From assembly GCA_002490665.1 (NCBI GenBank), contig DKUL01000057.1, forward strand, positions 1-64,000: a DNA stretch of 64,000 nt. The letters run 5' to 3'. The notes under the pieces are model-generated. The model was not told the origin of the DNA and did not search any database. It was given only the letters and a program-made list of their open reading frames with translations. The stretch comes from Lachnospiraceae bacterium UBA7205. Its GTDB lineage: Bacteria > Bacillota > Clostridia > Lachnospirales > Lachnospiraceae. A program made the translations under genes and the position numbers. Shown here one piece after another: positions 41,926 through 50,180 of this stretch (position 1 is the stretch's first letter; the number at the start of each line of letters is the position of its first letter).

Positions 41926-42963
41926 TCACGTCATATCCGCAATATTCAATATTTCCTGCGGAATATACCGGTTTTGTTCCAGAATTTCTTTGATTTTCTC
42001 CTGCTGCGGCTGTGAAAACTGGCTGAAAAATGCATCACCAATTTTCCGGTTCTGTCCTTCCTTCGTGACAGGAAGGCTCTCCAAGCCAATGCGCTCTGCC
42101 TTTGTGAGCATCCGTTCATAGGCATTTTTGAAAACCGAAATGCGGTACCGTTCTCCATATACCGCTGCAAAATTTTCATAGATGCCGATTCCCTCATAGT
42201 CCAGATCGCCAAAATAAAGGATGGTATTGTCCTGCGCTGCCATATAGGGCTCGCCGCTGATATCGAAATCAGAAAACGCCGCAATGATTCCCTTTCCCGC
42301 GCCATAAATCAATGTGCCAATCCGTGTTTCACAGATTGTATGCGGCGATGTTTCCATATCACCCAAATGCCCGTCCAGCAATGCACCGCCCGGTATCTGA
42401 TTGTTCATCAGGCATTTGCGCATGCTGTAAAACGTGTCCTTATTTTCAACAACGAGAAGGTTCTGCGGTATCTGCCGTGTCGCGCAATAGTAGGCAATCG
42501 GCTCTGTCGTCCTGTAATAGTTTAACACGTCCGTTTCAATCCCACAACGCTTTAAAACCTTTTTTCCCTGCTCCTGTTTTAAGAATTTTTCCCTGTGCCA
42601 GATGTCAAAGCTGCGCTCGTTTTCTGACATATGTGTCAGAAAATTATTATTTTTCAGATAGTCATTTAAAAGCAGCACCCATGGTCTGTCCTGAATGTAC
42701 TGAGCGATATGCGCTCGGTAATAGTCTGTGGATATAGATGGCACAATCTCATAATTTAACTCATCAAGGTAGCCTGACAGATCCTGCTTTTCCTCGATTA
42801 TCCAGTATTCTTTGTAGAGGGCTGGCGATTTTCCGTTGGTTCCTGATGCTTTGACCGGCTTTATGCTGCCGCCTTCGATTAACGCCATGACCTTTGCATA
42901 AAGCGCCCTGTATTCAAAAATCCTGTACTGGGATGAAAGGGTGTCCAGGTTTATTTTTTTCAT
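41926..42963 (-). CDS. jetD: Wadjet JetD, Toprim-type plasmid nuclease
   Basis: A 345-residue protein. N-terminal part of winged-helix type (DUF3322-like) to about 150; the C-terminal Toprim domain (DUF2220-like) shows the catalytic Glu173 in LLVVENKDTF and the metal Asp pair in YFGDLDYEGIGI (250-261). JetD cuts closed-circular DNA delivered by JetABC; it resembles the A subunit of topoisomerase VI/Spo11. Encoded first of the four jet genes, 19 bases after the HD-domain gene. All active-site residues seem present, so the system is probably functional. Confidence 0.9.
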   Translation of the reverse strand: MKKINLDTLSSQYRIFEYRALYAKVMALIEGGSIKPVKASGTNGKSPALYKEYWIIEEKQDLSGYLDELNYEIVPSISTDYYRAHIAQYIQDRPWVLLLNDYLKNNNFLTHMSENERSFDIWHREKFLKQEQGKKVLKRCGIETDVLNYYRTTEPIAYYCATRQIPQNLLVVENKDTFYSMRKCLMNNQIPGGALLDGHLGDMETSPHTICETRIGTLIYGAGKGIIAAFSDFDISGEPYMAAQDNTILYFGDLDYEGIGIYENFAAVYGERYRISVFKNAYERMLTKAERIGLESLPVTKEGQNRKIGDAFFSQFSQPQQEKIKEILEQNRYIPQEILNIADMT

Positions 42964-42982
42964 GATGCCATGCCATCCTCTT

Positions 42983-43774
42983 TTATAATTGATTCCTTAT
43001 CTGCGCTATTTTCCGCTCCATATATGCAGTCATTTTCTCCCGGATTTTTGCAAACTGTGCATTGGTTTCCGGAAGCTCCGACTGAAAATCCATAAGCTTA
43101 TCCAGGTATCCCTGCTCGTACACCAGCTTACAGCTGATGGGATAGACCAGCTCATACACCAGCGAGATATGCCCGACCACATTGTCGACAGGCGTTTTTT
43201 TCAGACTCCGCAGCACCGCGTGTTCCTCATAAAAAGCCTGCATGACTTCCTCTGTCACCTGGCAGTGCCTGAGGTCATTTGTGGACACATTGTAAATTTC
43301 CTCGATTGGCACAATGATATTGACCTTTAAAATATCAATCTTGTCCGCGTCGCGCAGCAAGTCTGCAAACTTCTTCTCACGCGTTGTGTACTGCGCAGGC
43401 ACGCGGTACGCACTGTGGCACCGCACTGCCTTTTCGAGCAGTTCGTCTTCCGAACCGTCTGCAATATAATCCCGGATTTTTCCTTCCCTGAATAAAATGT
43501 CTGCCCCAAACTCCGCATGGTCTATGGACTGTGCATCGCTGAATGTGCCATACTGTCTTAACTGTTCAAAGCGTCCGACATCGTGCAGCAGTCCGCACAG
43601 CCACGCCAATTCTGTCTCGCCTTCATCAAATCCTGACTGCATGGCAATCTGCTGGCAGAGACTGCACACCCTGTAAGTATGGTCAATTTTTAGTTTTACT
43701 TTTTCGTCCGCCACATCATAGTGGCTGGTGTATTCCTGAAATGCCCTGATAGCCCTTTGTCTGTCGATTTTCAT
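42983..43774 (-). CDS. HD-domain phosphohydrolase
   Basis: A 263-residue protein; start MKIDRQRAIRAFQEYTSHYD behind GAGGAGG. The HD metal site is visible: His32 (IDHTYRV), His64-Asp65 (LLHDVGR), further His in IDHAEFG and CHSAYR, and DADKID. Such enzymes hydrolyse nucleotides or cyclic nucleotides, and several act in defence by dNTP or NAD-derived signals. It is placed 19 bases before jetD and after the macro-domain and membrane-protein genes on the same strand, so may be cotranscribed with Wadjet. Substrate unknown. Confidence 0.85.
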   Translation of the reverse strand: MKIDRQRAIRAFQEYTSHYDVADEKVKLKIDHTYRVCSLCQQIAMQSGFDEGETELAWLCGLLHDVGRFEQLRQYGTFSDAQSIDHAEFGADILFREGKIRDYIADGSEDELLEKAVRCHSAYRVPAQYTTREKKFADLLRDADKIDILKVNIIVPIEEIYNVSTNDLRHCQVTEEVMQAFYEEHAVLRSLKKTPVDNVVGHISLVYELVYPISCKLVYEQGYLDKLMDFQSELPETNAQFAKIREKMTAYMERKIAQIRNQL

Positions 43775-43785
43775 CCGAATCCTCC

Positions 43786-44004
43786 TCATGCACTCTTGGT
43801 GGCATAAATTCTAATACCAGTAGTGGTTCCAGTGCCTGACAGGAAATCAATCATCCGCTGTTTGTCCCTGCCAGTGATTCTCTGCTCTGCCATATACGCT
43901 CTTTCCCTGGAATGCATAAATGCTACGCCAGCGATCACCATCGCCCATGGTCCGAAGACTATGAGCATTCCAAACAACATAAAAAAAGTATCCTCACCGC
44001 TCAT
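43786..44004 (-). CDS. Small membrane protein
   Basis: A 72-residue protein MSGEDTFFMLFGMLIVFGPW with one hydrophobic helix (FFMLFGMLIVFGPWAMVIAG) and a basic cytosolic tail (RERAYMAEQRITGRDKQRMI). The start overlaps the end of the macro-domain frame by eleven bases and a GGGAGG stands 16 bases upstream, so a coupled gene is likely. No family recognised. Confidence 0.55.
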   Translation of the reverse strand: MSGEDTFFMLFGMLIVFGPWAMVIAGVAFMHSRERAYMAEQRITGRDKQRMIDFLSGTGTTTGIRIYATKSA

Positions 44005-44505
44005 CCAGAAGCGCCTCCCGATAGGCAGCCTCAGTTCTGTCATCAAACAGCACCCACAGGACAACTTCAAACAAGTCCGGATTTTCCTGCAAATACTGCC
44101 GCACGGTCTTGACCGCAATCCTTGCCGCCCGCTCCACCGGAAATGCATAAATCCCGGTCGAAATGGATGGGAATGCAATCCTTTTTATCCATGCTCCGCT
44201 GCCAGCTTGAGCGAATTGCGGTAACAGTCCGCAAGCAGCGCATCCTCATTATGGCATCCTCCGTTCCAGACAGGTCCGACGGTGTGAATAATATAGCTGC
44301 ATGGAAGCCGGTATGCCTTTGTCAGCTTCGCCTGCCCTGTCTTGCAGCCGCCCAGCAGACGGCATTCAAATAACAGCTCCGGTCCCGCCGCCCTGTGTAT
44401 CGCCCCATCAACACCCCCGCCGCCGAGCAGGCTGCTGTTTGCCGCATTGACAATGGCATCCACGTTGGTAATTTTTGTAATATCTCCCTTTATCAGCTGT
44501 ATCAT
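43994..44505 (-). pseudogene. Macro-domain (ADP-ribose hydrolase type) gene with a frameshift
   Basis: The first 106 codons carry the macro fold: IQLIKGDITKITNVDAIVNA, ANSSLLGGGGVDGAIHRAAG and YIIHTVGPVW. The frame then stops after LAAEHG, but the next frame continues seamlessly as IKRIAFPSISTGIYAFPVER and ends AAYREALLDER. A single missing base near 44185 explains this; it could be a true mutation, a programmed shift or a sequence error. Macro proteins of the YmdB type remove ADP-ribose or deacetylate O-acetyl-ADP-ribose. Start behind AGGAGG, 17 bases after the Sel1-DUF4241 gene. Confidence 0.8.
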
Positions 44506-44522
44506 TGACTGCCTCCTCTATA

Positions 44523-45740
44523 TTAAAATAATTGCGGATTCATGAAAATAATGACAAGCTCACACAGTTCCCCTGTCGCATCGACGCCCCAGTAATCTGT
44601 GTAATAGCCATCCCCCATGCCGGATGCAAACATTGCAATCATCGAGCCGTCCAGCGGATTGCTCCACATCAGCAAGTCGCCGCCCTCCCGCTGCACGGAC
44701 GGATTTTCCCGATAGCTCTGCGCAAACAGTGCGGCAAAATAATCGTCATATATATTTCCGCCCTCGTGTTCCCCGTACCAGTCGTGCAGAAATCGCCAGT
44801 AGCTTTTTGCCGTCTGCTCGTCGCAGAAGCATGCCATGCCGCACTCGACCGGAAAGCCTGCAAAGGTTGTTTTTTTCTCCTCATTCTCGCCATTTGCCAG
44901 CGCATAGGAAACCGCCTCTTTGTCGCTCACCTTCAGGCGCGCGCCGACAATTCGAAGCCCCGCCACCTGCGAGTCCATCATGGCAAGCTGAACCGGGTAG
45001 GAACCTGCCCTGATGCGTTTTGCCTTCACCAGCACCTCTTTGGGATTTTGCAGATAGCACAGCGGGTCTGCGGTAATCAGTGTACCTGTGGGAAATGTGC
45101 ACATGCCCATCGTATACTGCCGCAAATCCTTTGTATCGCTGAAAATATACCGCACGAACTCTGCGTCCAGCGTATCCTTGCTGATAAATTTGAGATTTTC
45201 TTCAAAGGCACGCTCAAACGGCGATTTTTCGGATTCTTCCTGCTCCTTATCCTTTTCTTCCTGAATGCGTGCGCGCTCCTCCCAGCTGACAGTTTTTTCC
45301 TCATCCGGCATCACGCCTACCCCATTATGGTACATCTGTGCGACCTGGTGCATTGCCATTGGATGCCCGCCTTCCGCTGCCTTTAAAAAATATTCAAATC
45401 CTTTCGTTTCATCTTTTTCCACACCATAACCGTTTAAGTATGACATCCCAAGGTTGCCAAGCGCCGTTGTATTTCCCATCTCTGCTGCCTGCCTATAGTA
45501 CCCGATTCCTTTCTCATAGTCCGGCGCCATATGCTTCCCGGAGCAATAAAGGAACCCCAGCTCCAGAAAAGCATCCTCCATTCCGCCTGCCGCCGCCTTT
45601 TCGTAATATGAAACCGCCTTGTCCAAATCCGGCTGAATGTCATTCTCCTCAAATCCGTTCAGATAAATGTCCCCCAAAATCTTTAATGCAGGCAAAACGC
45701 CCTGCTCCGCATCCGCAAACAATCTCTCCATATCAAACAT
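44523..45740 (-). CDS. Sel1-repeat protein with C-terminal DUF4241
   Basis: A 405-residue protein; start MFDMERLFADAEQG behind AAAGGAG. Four to five Sel1 repeats fill about 1-145 (AVSYYEKAAAGGMEDAFLEL, GIGYYRQAAEMGNTTALGNL, GFEYFLKAAEGGHPMAMHQV). After an acidic linker the C-terminal 230 residues match DUF4241 (TGTLITADPLCYL, AGSYPVQLAMMDS, GDGYYTDYWGVDATGELCEL). Sel1 repeats bind partner proteins; DUF4241 has no known function. It is the first gene of the strand-consistent run that leads into the Wadjet operon. Confidence 0.82.
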   Translation of the reverse strand: MFDMERLFADAEQGVLPALKILGDIYLNGFEENDIQPDLDKAVSYYEKAAAGGMEDAFLELGFLYCSGKHMAPDYEKGIGYYRQAAEMGNTTALGNLGMSYLNGYGVEKDETKGFEYFLKAAEGGHPMAMHQVAQMYHNGVGVMPDEEKTVSWEERARIQEEKDKEQEESEKSPFERAFEENLKFISKDTLDAEFVRYIFSDTKDLRQYTMGMCTFPTGTLITADPLCYLQNPKEVLVKAKRIRAGSYPVQLAMMDSQVAGLRIVGARLKVSDKEAVSYALANGENEEKKTTFAGFPVECGMACFCDEQTAKSYWRFLHDWYGEHEGGNIYDDYFAALFAQSYRENPSVQREGGDLLMWSNPLDGSMIAMFASGMGDGYYTDYWGVDATGELCELVIIFMNPQLF

Positions 45741-45903
45741 CCGCAGTATCTCCTTTCTATCCGGAACGTGAAAAAATAATAAAACCCCCATGCGCCACGA
45801 TGTCATTTTGTTTTATCGAACGCCTTGTTTATGCTTAATATATCACAATATATGTGTCAAAACAACTGTGCACTTTTCTGTCGCAAACGTTTTCTCCTGC
45901 TCA

Positions 45904-45945
45904 CAAAAAGGAAGTATCTCCATCTTTAACAGAGATACTTCCTTT
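45904..45945 (-). terminator. Intrinsic terminator after the Rpn-like gene
   Basis: AAAGGAAGTATCTC and GAGATACTTCCTTT stem with a T-run on the minus strand side. Confidence 0.85.
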
Positions 45946-45982
45946 GGCTAAATATTTTTATTGTTATATCAGCTTCATTTCC

Positions 45983-46906
45983 TTATACAACCTGCTTTCC
46001 ATACTGCTTTAAATAAGCCATTGCCTGTTCTAAAGACAATCCAATCTTCTCCTGCATCCGTTTTATAATTATTGCATCATCAAGTCCATCCTCCTGCCCA
46101 AGTACAATAACCATCTTTGCTGCTCCCATGCGCATCAATCTCTCCGATTCCGTTTCAATAATGGTTCCGCCCATAATGTTCACCAGCCTTTCCTCATTTT
46201 TATTTCCATTGGTAATGTGTGTAATAATAGTATTTACAAATCCTTTCAGGTCTACCAGCTCATCATCCGATAATTCCCCTTCCTGGTGCAGGCGCACCAT
46301 TTCATCCCTGAGATACGCCAGCTCCTCTGTCGCTTTTTCGATACTGCCTTCCGATGCGATTTCTTTCTCGTATCTTGCAATATAGAACGGGATATAAGGG
46401 AATAACCTTTTTTCAACAATCTTCTCTTTTGTAAATTCTTCCAGTATCACATTGTCCGATTTATAATCTACTTTCTGCCCGTCAGGAAATGTAAAGGTAA
46501 TCGTTGTTGTTTTTGGTGTCTTCTCTGTCCTTTTGACATAAATAATTGAAAATGCCGGCATCGGTATGGTTGCGTGTCCTATATCCCACACTGCAGACTG
46601 TCTGGCAACAATAAAGGCATACTCCGCTATCCTGATTGCCATGGAACCATCATCGTAGCTCTGGCATTCCAGAAGATATACTTCATTTCCTATTCTGATT
46701 AAGAAATCCGAAACCTGTTCCTCTATTTCCTTGCTGCCGTCCGCCGTCTCATTTTCCGTCAGGTAGCCGTCTGATGGCAGAACCTCCACTTTTATATCCG
46801 CCGAGTAGTTCTTTTTAAACACGTCGTTTATGACAGGAATAAACAGCCGTCTATGCTTCATCTTCATTGTCTTAAACACGTTGTCATAATCGGGTGTCTT
46901 TTTCAT
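45983..46906 (-). CDS. Rpn-like PD-(D/E)XK nuclease / putative transposase
   Basis: A 307-residue protein starting MKKTPDYDNVFKTMKMKHRR. The nuclease core shows EQVSDFLIRIGNEVYLLECQ with Asp and Glu-x-Gln, followed by MAIRIAEYAFIVAR. The C-terminus has acidic helices and the regulatory tail QEDGLDDAIIIKRMQEKIGL SLEQAM (read in two parts). A relative, not a duplicate, of the gene at 26070-26981. Known family role: recombination-promoting nuclease; possibly defence. Confidence 0.82.
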   Translation of the reverse strand: MKKTPDYDNVFKTMKMKHRRLFIPVINDVFKKNYSADIKVEVLPSDGYLTENETADGSKEIEEQVSDFLIRIGNEVYLLECQSYDDGSMAIRIAEYAFIVARQSAVWDIGHATIPMPAFSIIYVKRTEKTPKTTTITFTFPDGQKVDYKSDNVILEEFTKEKIVEKRLFPYIPFYIARYEKEIASEGSIEKATEELAYLRDEMVRLHQEGELSDDELVDLKGFVNTIITHITNGNKNEERLVNIMGGTIIETESERLMRMGAAKMVIVLGQEDGLDDAIIIKRMQEKIGLSLEQAMAYLKQYGKQVV

Positions 46907-47047
46907 TTATTTTCCCTCTCCTTTCATTTATTATAACATATGACTACGGATGTGCAATCGGATTCTCAATAAATTCAATGGATTGTATAACAGTTCAGCC
47001 TTCGGCTTCCTGTTGCATGTTCTCACGGACTTTTCCGTACATTCAAA

Positions 47048-47076
47048 AAACCTCAGTAATCTTCTTACTGAGGTTT
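47048..47076 (-). terminator. Terminator of the tRNA-Gln gene
   Basis: AAACCTCAGTAA and TTACTGAGGTTT stem followed by T-run on the minus strand, directly behind the tRNA. Confidence 0.85.
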
Positions 47077-47081
47077 CCAAG

Positions 47082-47153
47082 CAGCGCTACAAGGATTCGA
47101 ACCTTGAAATGACGGAGTCAGAGTCCGTTGCCTTACCGTTTGGCGATAGCGCT
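47082..47153 (-). tRNA. tRNA-Gln (anticodon CUG)
   Basis: Cloverleaf read on the minus strand: acceptor AGCGCTA with TAGCGCT, anticodon stem ACGGA/TCCGT around the loop CTCTGAC giving anticodon CTG, and T arm AAGG-TTCGAAT-CCTT. The CCA end is not encoded. A terminator follows. Confidence 0.9.
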
Positions 47154-47256
47154 TTATTGATGAATAACGTGCCCTGTTCTGTAGCACGTTATTCAGTATA
47201 TACTATGTTTTTAAAAAATGCAAGTACTTTTTTAAATTTTCATAAAATAATAAGCG

Positions 47257-47747
47257 TTATTTTTCTTCCTTCTGTAGGCACACGCCTCCCCCCAGAATCA
47301 CCAGCATCACCCCCGCACCGATAAAACAGGCTGCGATGCCGCTTCCGGCAACATACGCCGATGCCAGCAAGAATACGATTTCAATCAGATTTCCAGCCAT
47401 GTTCGCCACAGACAAAATGGCAGCCCTCTGCCCTGCCTGTCCGCATCGGTCAATATAAACATTTTCCATACTGTTTAGAATAAACGCCGGAAAACTCAGA
47501 AACAGTGGAAGCACCACCATAACTGGCACGACAATGACTGCTGACTGACTGGCTGCAAGTACCACCATAAGAACTCCCGAAACAACAATCGCGCCAAACA
47601 TCGCTGTCCGATAAAGGGCACTGTCTGTCCGGTCAAGAAGGCGTTCTGCAAGCATCTGTATGACGGAATAAACTATAATAATCGGCGACATCCACGCTTC
47701 CTAAATGACAGCATGTCAAGCCTGTCTATATTCAATTTTCTCTTCAT
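47257..47747 (-). pseudogene. MFS transporter with a large internal deletion
   Basis: A start region MKRKLNIDRLDMLSFRK behind GGAGAG runs into a frame break at about 47697. The following frame gives only the last 140 residues of a major-facilitator protein, five or six helices (SPIIIVYSVIQMLAERLLDR, VPVMVVLPLFLSFPAFILNS, ANMAGNLIEIVFLLASAYVA). About 250 residues are missing between. The good promoter upstream (47946-47974) is still intact. Confidence 0.75.
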
Positions 47748-47945
47748 ACTTACTCTCCTATCACGCAAAATCCGAACAGCATGCAGGGCAACTATCCAGA
47801 TTTCAATTACTGTACAGATTTTGATGACAGGATTTATGATGGATTGTGTTTCGACATATTAATCCCCCATGCCGCCTTGGGCGGCTCAAATTTCACACCA
47901 AACTCCTTATCAGGCACTTTCCGTTCCTAACGTGTCCATCAGGGC

Positions 47946-47974
47946 ATTATAACACCTCCAAAAGCAAAGTGCAA
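47946..47974 (-). promoter_or_regulatory. Promoter of the deleted MFS gene
   Basis: On the minus strand TTGCAC, 17 bases, TATAAT. The rest of the 357-base gap 47748-48104 also holds the divergent promoter at 48010 and a GCCGCC/GGCGGC hairpin near 47872; nothing else seen. Confidence 0.65.
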
Positions 47975-48009
47975 CCACTTTAATCAAGGCAATTATTCCA
48001 AAATAATAA

Positions 48010-48038
48010 TTGACATCCACAACGTTTTGTGATAATTT
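48010..48038 (+). promoter_or_regulatory. Promoter of the flavodoxin-like reductase
   Basis: TTGACA, 17 bases, TAATTT, about 60 bases before the ATG. Confidence 0.6.
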
Positions 48039-48104
48039 AATAAAAATTTGTCAAAATCAACAATTAATTCCCAAACACCTTTTTCAAAGGAGGACTCTTA
48101 TAAT

Positions 48105-48647
48105 ATGAAAATCCTAATGATAAACTGCAGCCCTGTGCGGAATGGTGCCACGGCGGAAATTATTCAAACCGCGCACTCCTTTTTAAAGAAAACACATGAA
48201 ATCCGCAGCATCTGCATCGATGATTATGACGTTCACTTCTGTAAGGGCTGCCGCAGCTGCCACCGGACGGCAGTGTGCGTCCAGAAAGATGATGTGACGA
48301 AAATCATTGCAGAATTTGAGTGGGCAGACAGCATTGTCTGTGTCTCTCCGTCTTACTGGGCGGACATTCCCGGCCAGTTCAAGGCGTTTATCGACCGCTG
48401 CACGCCATGGTGCAACACCCACGAGCCGCACGCCAGCATCAGAAGCGGCAAAAAAGGCTATGCCATTGCACTGCGGACCGGGCCTGGCATGCGGGAATGC
48501 AACAGAATTATCGAAAGCATTGAGCACTTTTACGGACATATGGAAATCCTGCCCAGCGGAAGCCTCGGGCTATGCTCCGTCGAATACAAGGAAGACGTGG
48601 AGGGCAGAAAACAGGAAATAGAAGCTTTCTGCGCCCAAATAAAGTAA
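48105..48647 (+). CDS. Flavodoxin-fold NAD(P)H-dependent oxidoreductase
   Basis: A 180-residue FMN reductase-like protein. Start MKILMINCSPVRNGATAEII behind AAAGGAGG; the phosphate loop is SPVRNGAT. FCKGCRSCHRTAVCVQKDD is the Cys-rich segment typical of the iron-sulfur flavoprotein/NADPH-dependent FMN reductase group, followed by SPSYWADIPGQFKAFIDR. It probably reduces quinones or other small electrophiles. Divergent from the broken MFS gene, which may once have been a partner. Confidence 0.85.
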   Translation: MKILMINCSPVRNGATAEIIQTAHSFLKKTHEIRSICIDDYDVHFCKGCRSCHRTAVCVQKDDVTKIIAEFEWADSIVCVSPSYWADIPGQFKAFIDRCTPWCNTHEPHASIRSGKKGYAIALRTGPGMRECNRIIESIEHFYGHMEILPSGSLGLCSVEYKEDVEGRKQEIEAFCAQIK

Positions 48648-48721
48648 GGAACTGTTCATAACCTTACAAAACGCTGTTCATTTCCACACCCTCACAGAGC
48701 TGTATAATGTATGAAAAAATT

Positions 48722-48776
48722 TTTGAGATGCGCAGGACAGCATTGGGGGGACAACCCTATCCCGCGCATCTCAATC
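48722..48776 (-). terminator. Hairpin, probable terminator of the LytTR/sensor operon
   Basis: GAGATGCGC and GCGCATCTC stem with a GGGA/TCCC inner part, followed on the minus strand by AAAAATTTTTT. It lies 200 bases after the sensor gene. The space between (48780-48979) also contains the inverted repeat at 48874. Confidence 0.5.
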
Positions 48777-48873
48777 TTATGCATTGATATGCACATAAAC
48801 ATTCTATTTTATTTTTGGAAACTCATCAACAGCCATGGCACGCTTCGCTATTCTGGCGGTACAAAACGCATTA

Positions 48874-48928
48874 CTGTTCACACCCCTATTGTATTTTAAA
48901 TATTTATACGTATCCTCAGTGTGAACAG
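48874..48928. repeat. Inverted repeat downstream of the sensor gene
   Basis: CTGTTCACAC and GTGTGAACAG, 35 bases apart, AT-rich between. Could be a small palindromic element or operator pair; not seen elsewhere in the window. Confidence 0.4.
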
Positions 48929-48979
48929 CAGAATATGCACACAATATGCTAAAAGGCAAGCATTTTGACAATCGCAATG

Positions 48980-50149
48980 TCACTGCAACGGTATGTCCAG
49001 CAGAATCTTGGAAACCGTCACGCCCTGCTGTGTCGCGCGCTCCATCTCTCCATTATAATAGCCGACAGCCTTACGCACGCTTTCTGCCTTCCTGTCCCAG
49101 TCCTCAGCGCACTCCCTCTGCATGGTTTTTGACCCACAGGTATTCTCACACCGTATCACCACTTTCCCCTTGTTCTGTGTAATCAGCAGATGAATCCACG
49201 CATCATCCCGTCCCGACATCACACATTCCCAAATTGCATTCTCGAAGACATTGACAAGTATCGCCGCCATATCAATGTCACGCACCACAATATTTTCCGC
49301 GATATCCGCACAGATCTCCACCTGGATTCTTTCCTCTTTCGCATACGCCTCATAGACGGAAAGCATCCCATTCACCGCTGCGTTGGTGCAAATGCGCTGC
49401 GCATTCCCGGTCTCCATTCCGGCTGCCCGGAACATTTTCAGCTGACGGCGCAGCAGCAATTCATTCATCTCCAAAAGATCCTTCTCAATCCGGCAGTAAT
49501 ACTCCCTTCCCCGATAGAGATACATACGGTAGGTCATCCATTGGATAATTCCTGTCATTGCCAGCATAATCGCAATGCGGATTACGCGGCTTACCGACAG
49601 GACATGGTGGTCAGGCCAGTACGCCCCAATCGCCGCAATCAGCACAATAATAACCAGCGTCACCGCACTTGGAAAATCCATAGCCTCCCCGAGGAATTCA
49701 CGCCCCTCCTGAAAGCGCGGACGCAGCTTTCTCGCAACGACAAACAGAACCACCGATTCTATGGCAATGCGCAGGAGGATGTCCACCCAGATACTTCCGT
49801 GAAACCACAACCGCGAAATGTCAATACCCAGAAATACCATGACGGAAAGCATGTAAAATCCAAATGTCAGCTTATAAATTGACAGGTAAAACAAATCCGC
49901 ACTCAGCCAGATACAAAAAATCCCTATCAGGGGAATTGTCATCATCCCTGAAAAACGGATAAACACCTCGGTACCGACCAGATACCAGACACTGTAAGCC
50001 AAAACGACAACAGCCCCAAACAAGCCATAGTAAAGCACCATCTTTTTCATGGGAAAGCGTGGTCTGTCAAGCAGCAGAAAGATTCCCATAATCATCACTG
50101 CCCCCATCGCGTTCCTAAGCAGCGCAATCCAGAAAGAACCACCTAACAT
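48980..50149 (-). CDS. Agr-like membrane sensor with degenerate GHKL domain
   Basis: A 389-residue protein; start MLGGSFWIALLRNAMGAV behind GGGGAGGAGG. About six membrane helices (1-240) precede a cytosolic GHKL-type part: ICTNAAVNGMLSVYEAYAKE and LVNVFENAIWEC (the N box). The usual phospho-acceptor RHD motif is not found in the linker (RRQLKMFRAAGMETG stands there), and the Gly-rich lid is replaced by DRKAESVRKAVGYYNG. It may be a pseudokinase that only binds signal and regulator. Encoded after, and close to, its LytTR regulator. Confidence 0.8.
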   Translation of the reverse strand: MLGGSFWIALLRNAMGAVMIMGIFLLLDRPRFPMKKMVLYYGLFGAVVVLAYSVWYLVGTEVFIRFSGMMTIPLIGIFCIWLSADLFYLSIYKLTFGFYMLSVMVFLGIDISRLWFHGSIWVDILLRIAIESVVLFVVARKLRPRFQEGREFLGEAMDFPSAVTLVIIVLIAAIGAYWPDHHVLSVSRVIRIAIMLAMTGIIQWMTYRMYLYRGREYYCRIEKDLLEMNELLLRRQLKMFRAAGMETGNAQRICTNAAVNGMLSVYEAYAKEERIQVEICADIAENIVVRDIDMAAILVNVFENAIWECVMSGRDDAWIHLLITQNKGKVVIRCENTCGSKTMQRECAEDWDRKAESVRKAVGYYNGEMERATQQGVTVSKILLDIPLQ

Positions 50150-50180
50150 ACAATTTCCTCCTCCCCGCATTAGGAACCTT

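Noticed and set aside
40849..42015. Long open frame on the plus strand opposite jetA (388 codons), and similar long frames opposite jetC and the oxidoreductase genes
   Set aside because: Composition mirrors the coding strand, ribosome sites are lacking, and the opposite frames show clear protein families. They are antisense shadows.
26070..46906. The two Rpn-like nucleases considered as a duplicated insertion sequence
   Set aside because: They differ along most of their length, have no common flanks or terminal repeats, and are only distant family members.
48711..48899. A 62-codon plus-strand frame next to the Agr-like pair considered as a peptide-pheromone gene
   Set aside because: It reads through a strong hairpin, has no ribosome site, no leader/AIP pattern, and no AgrB is present.
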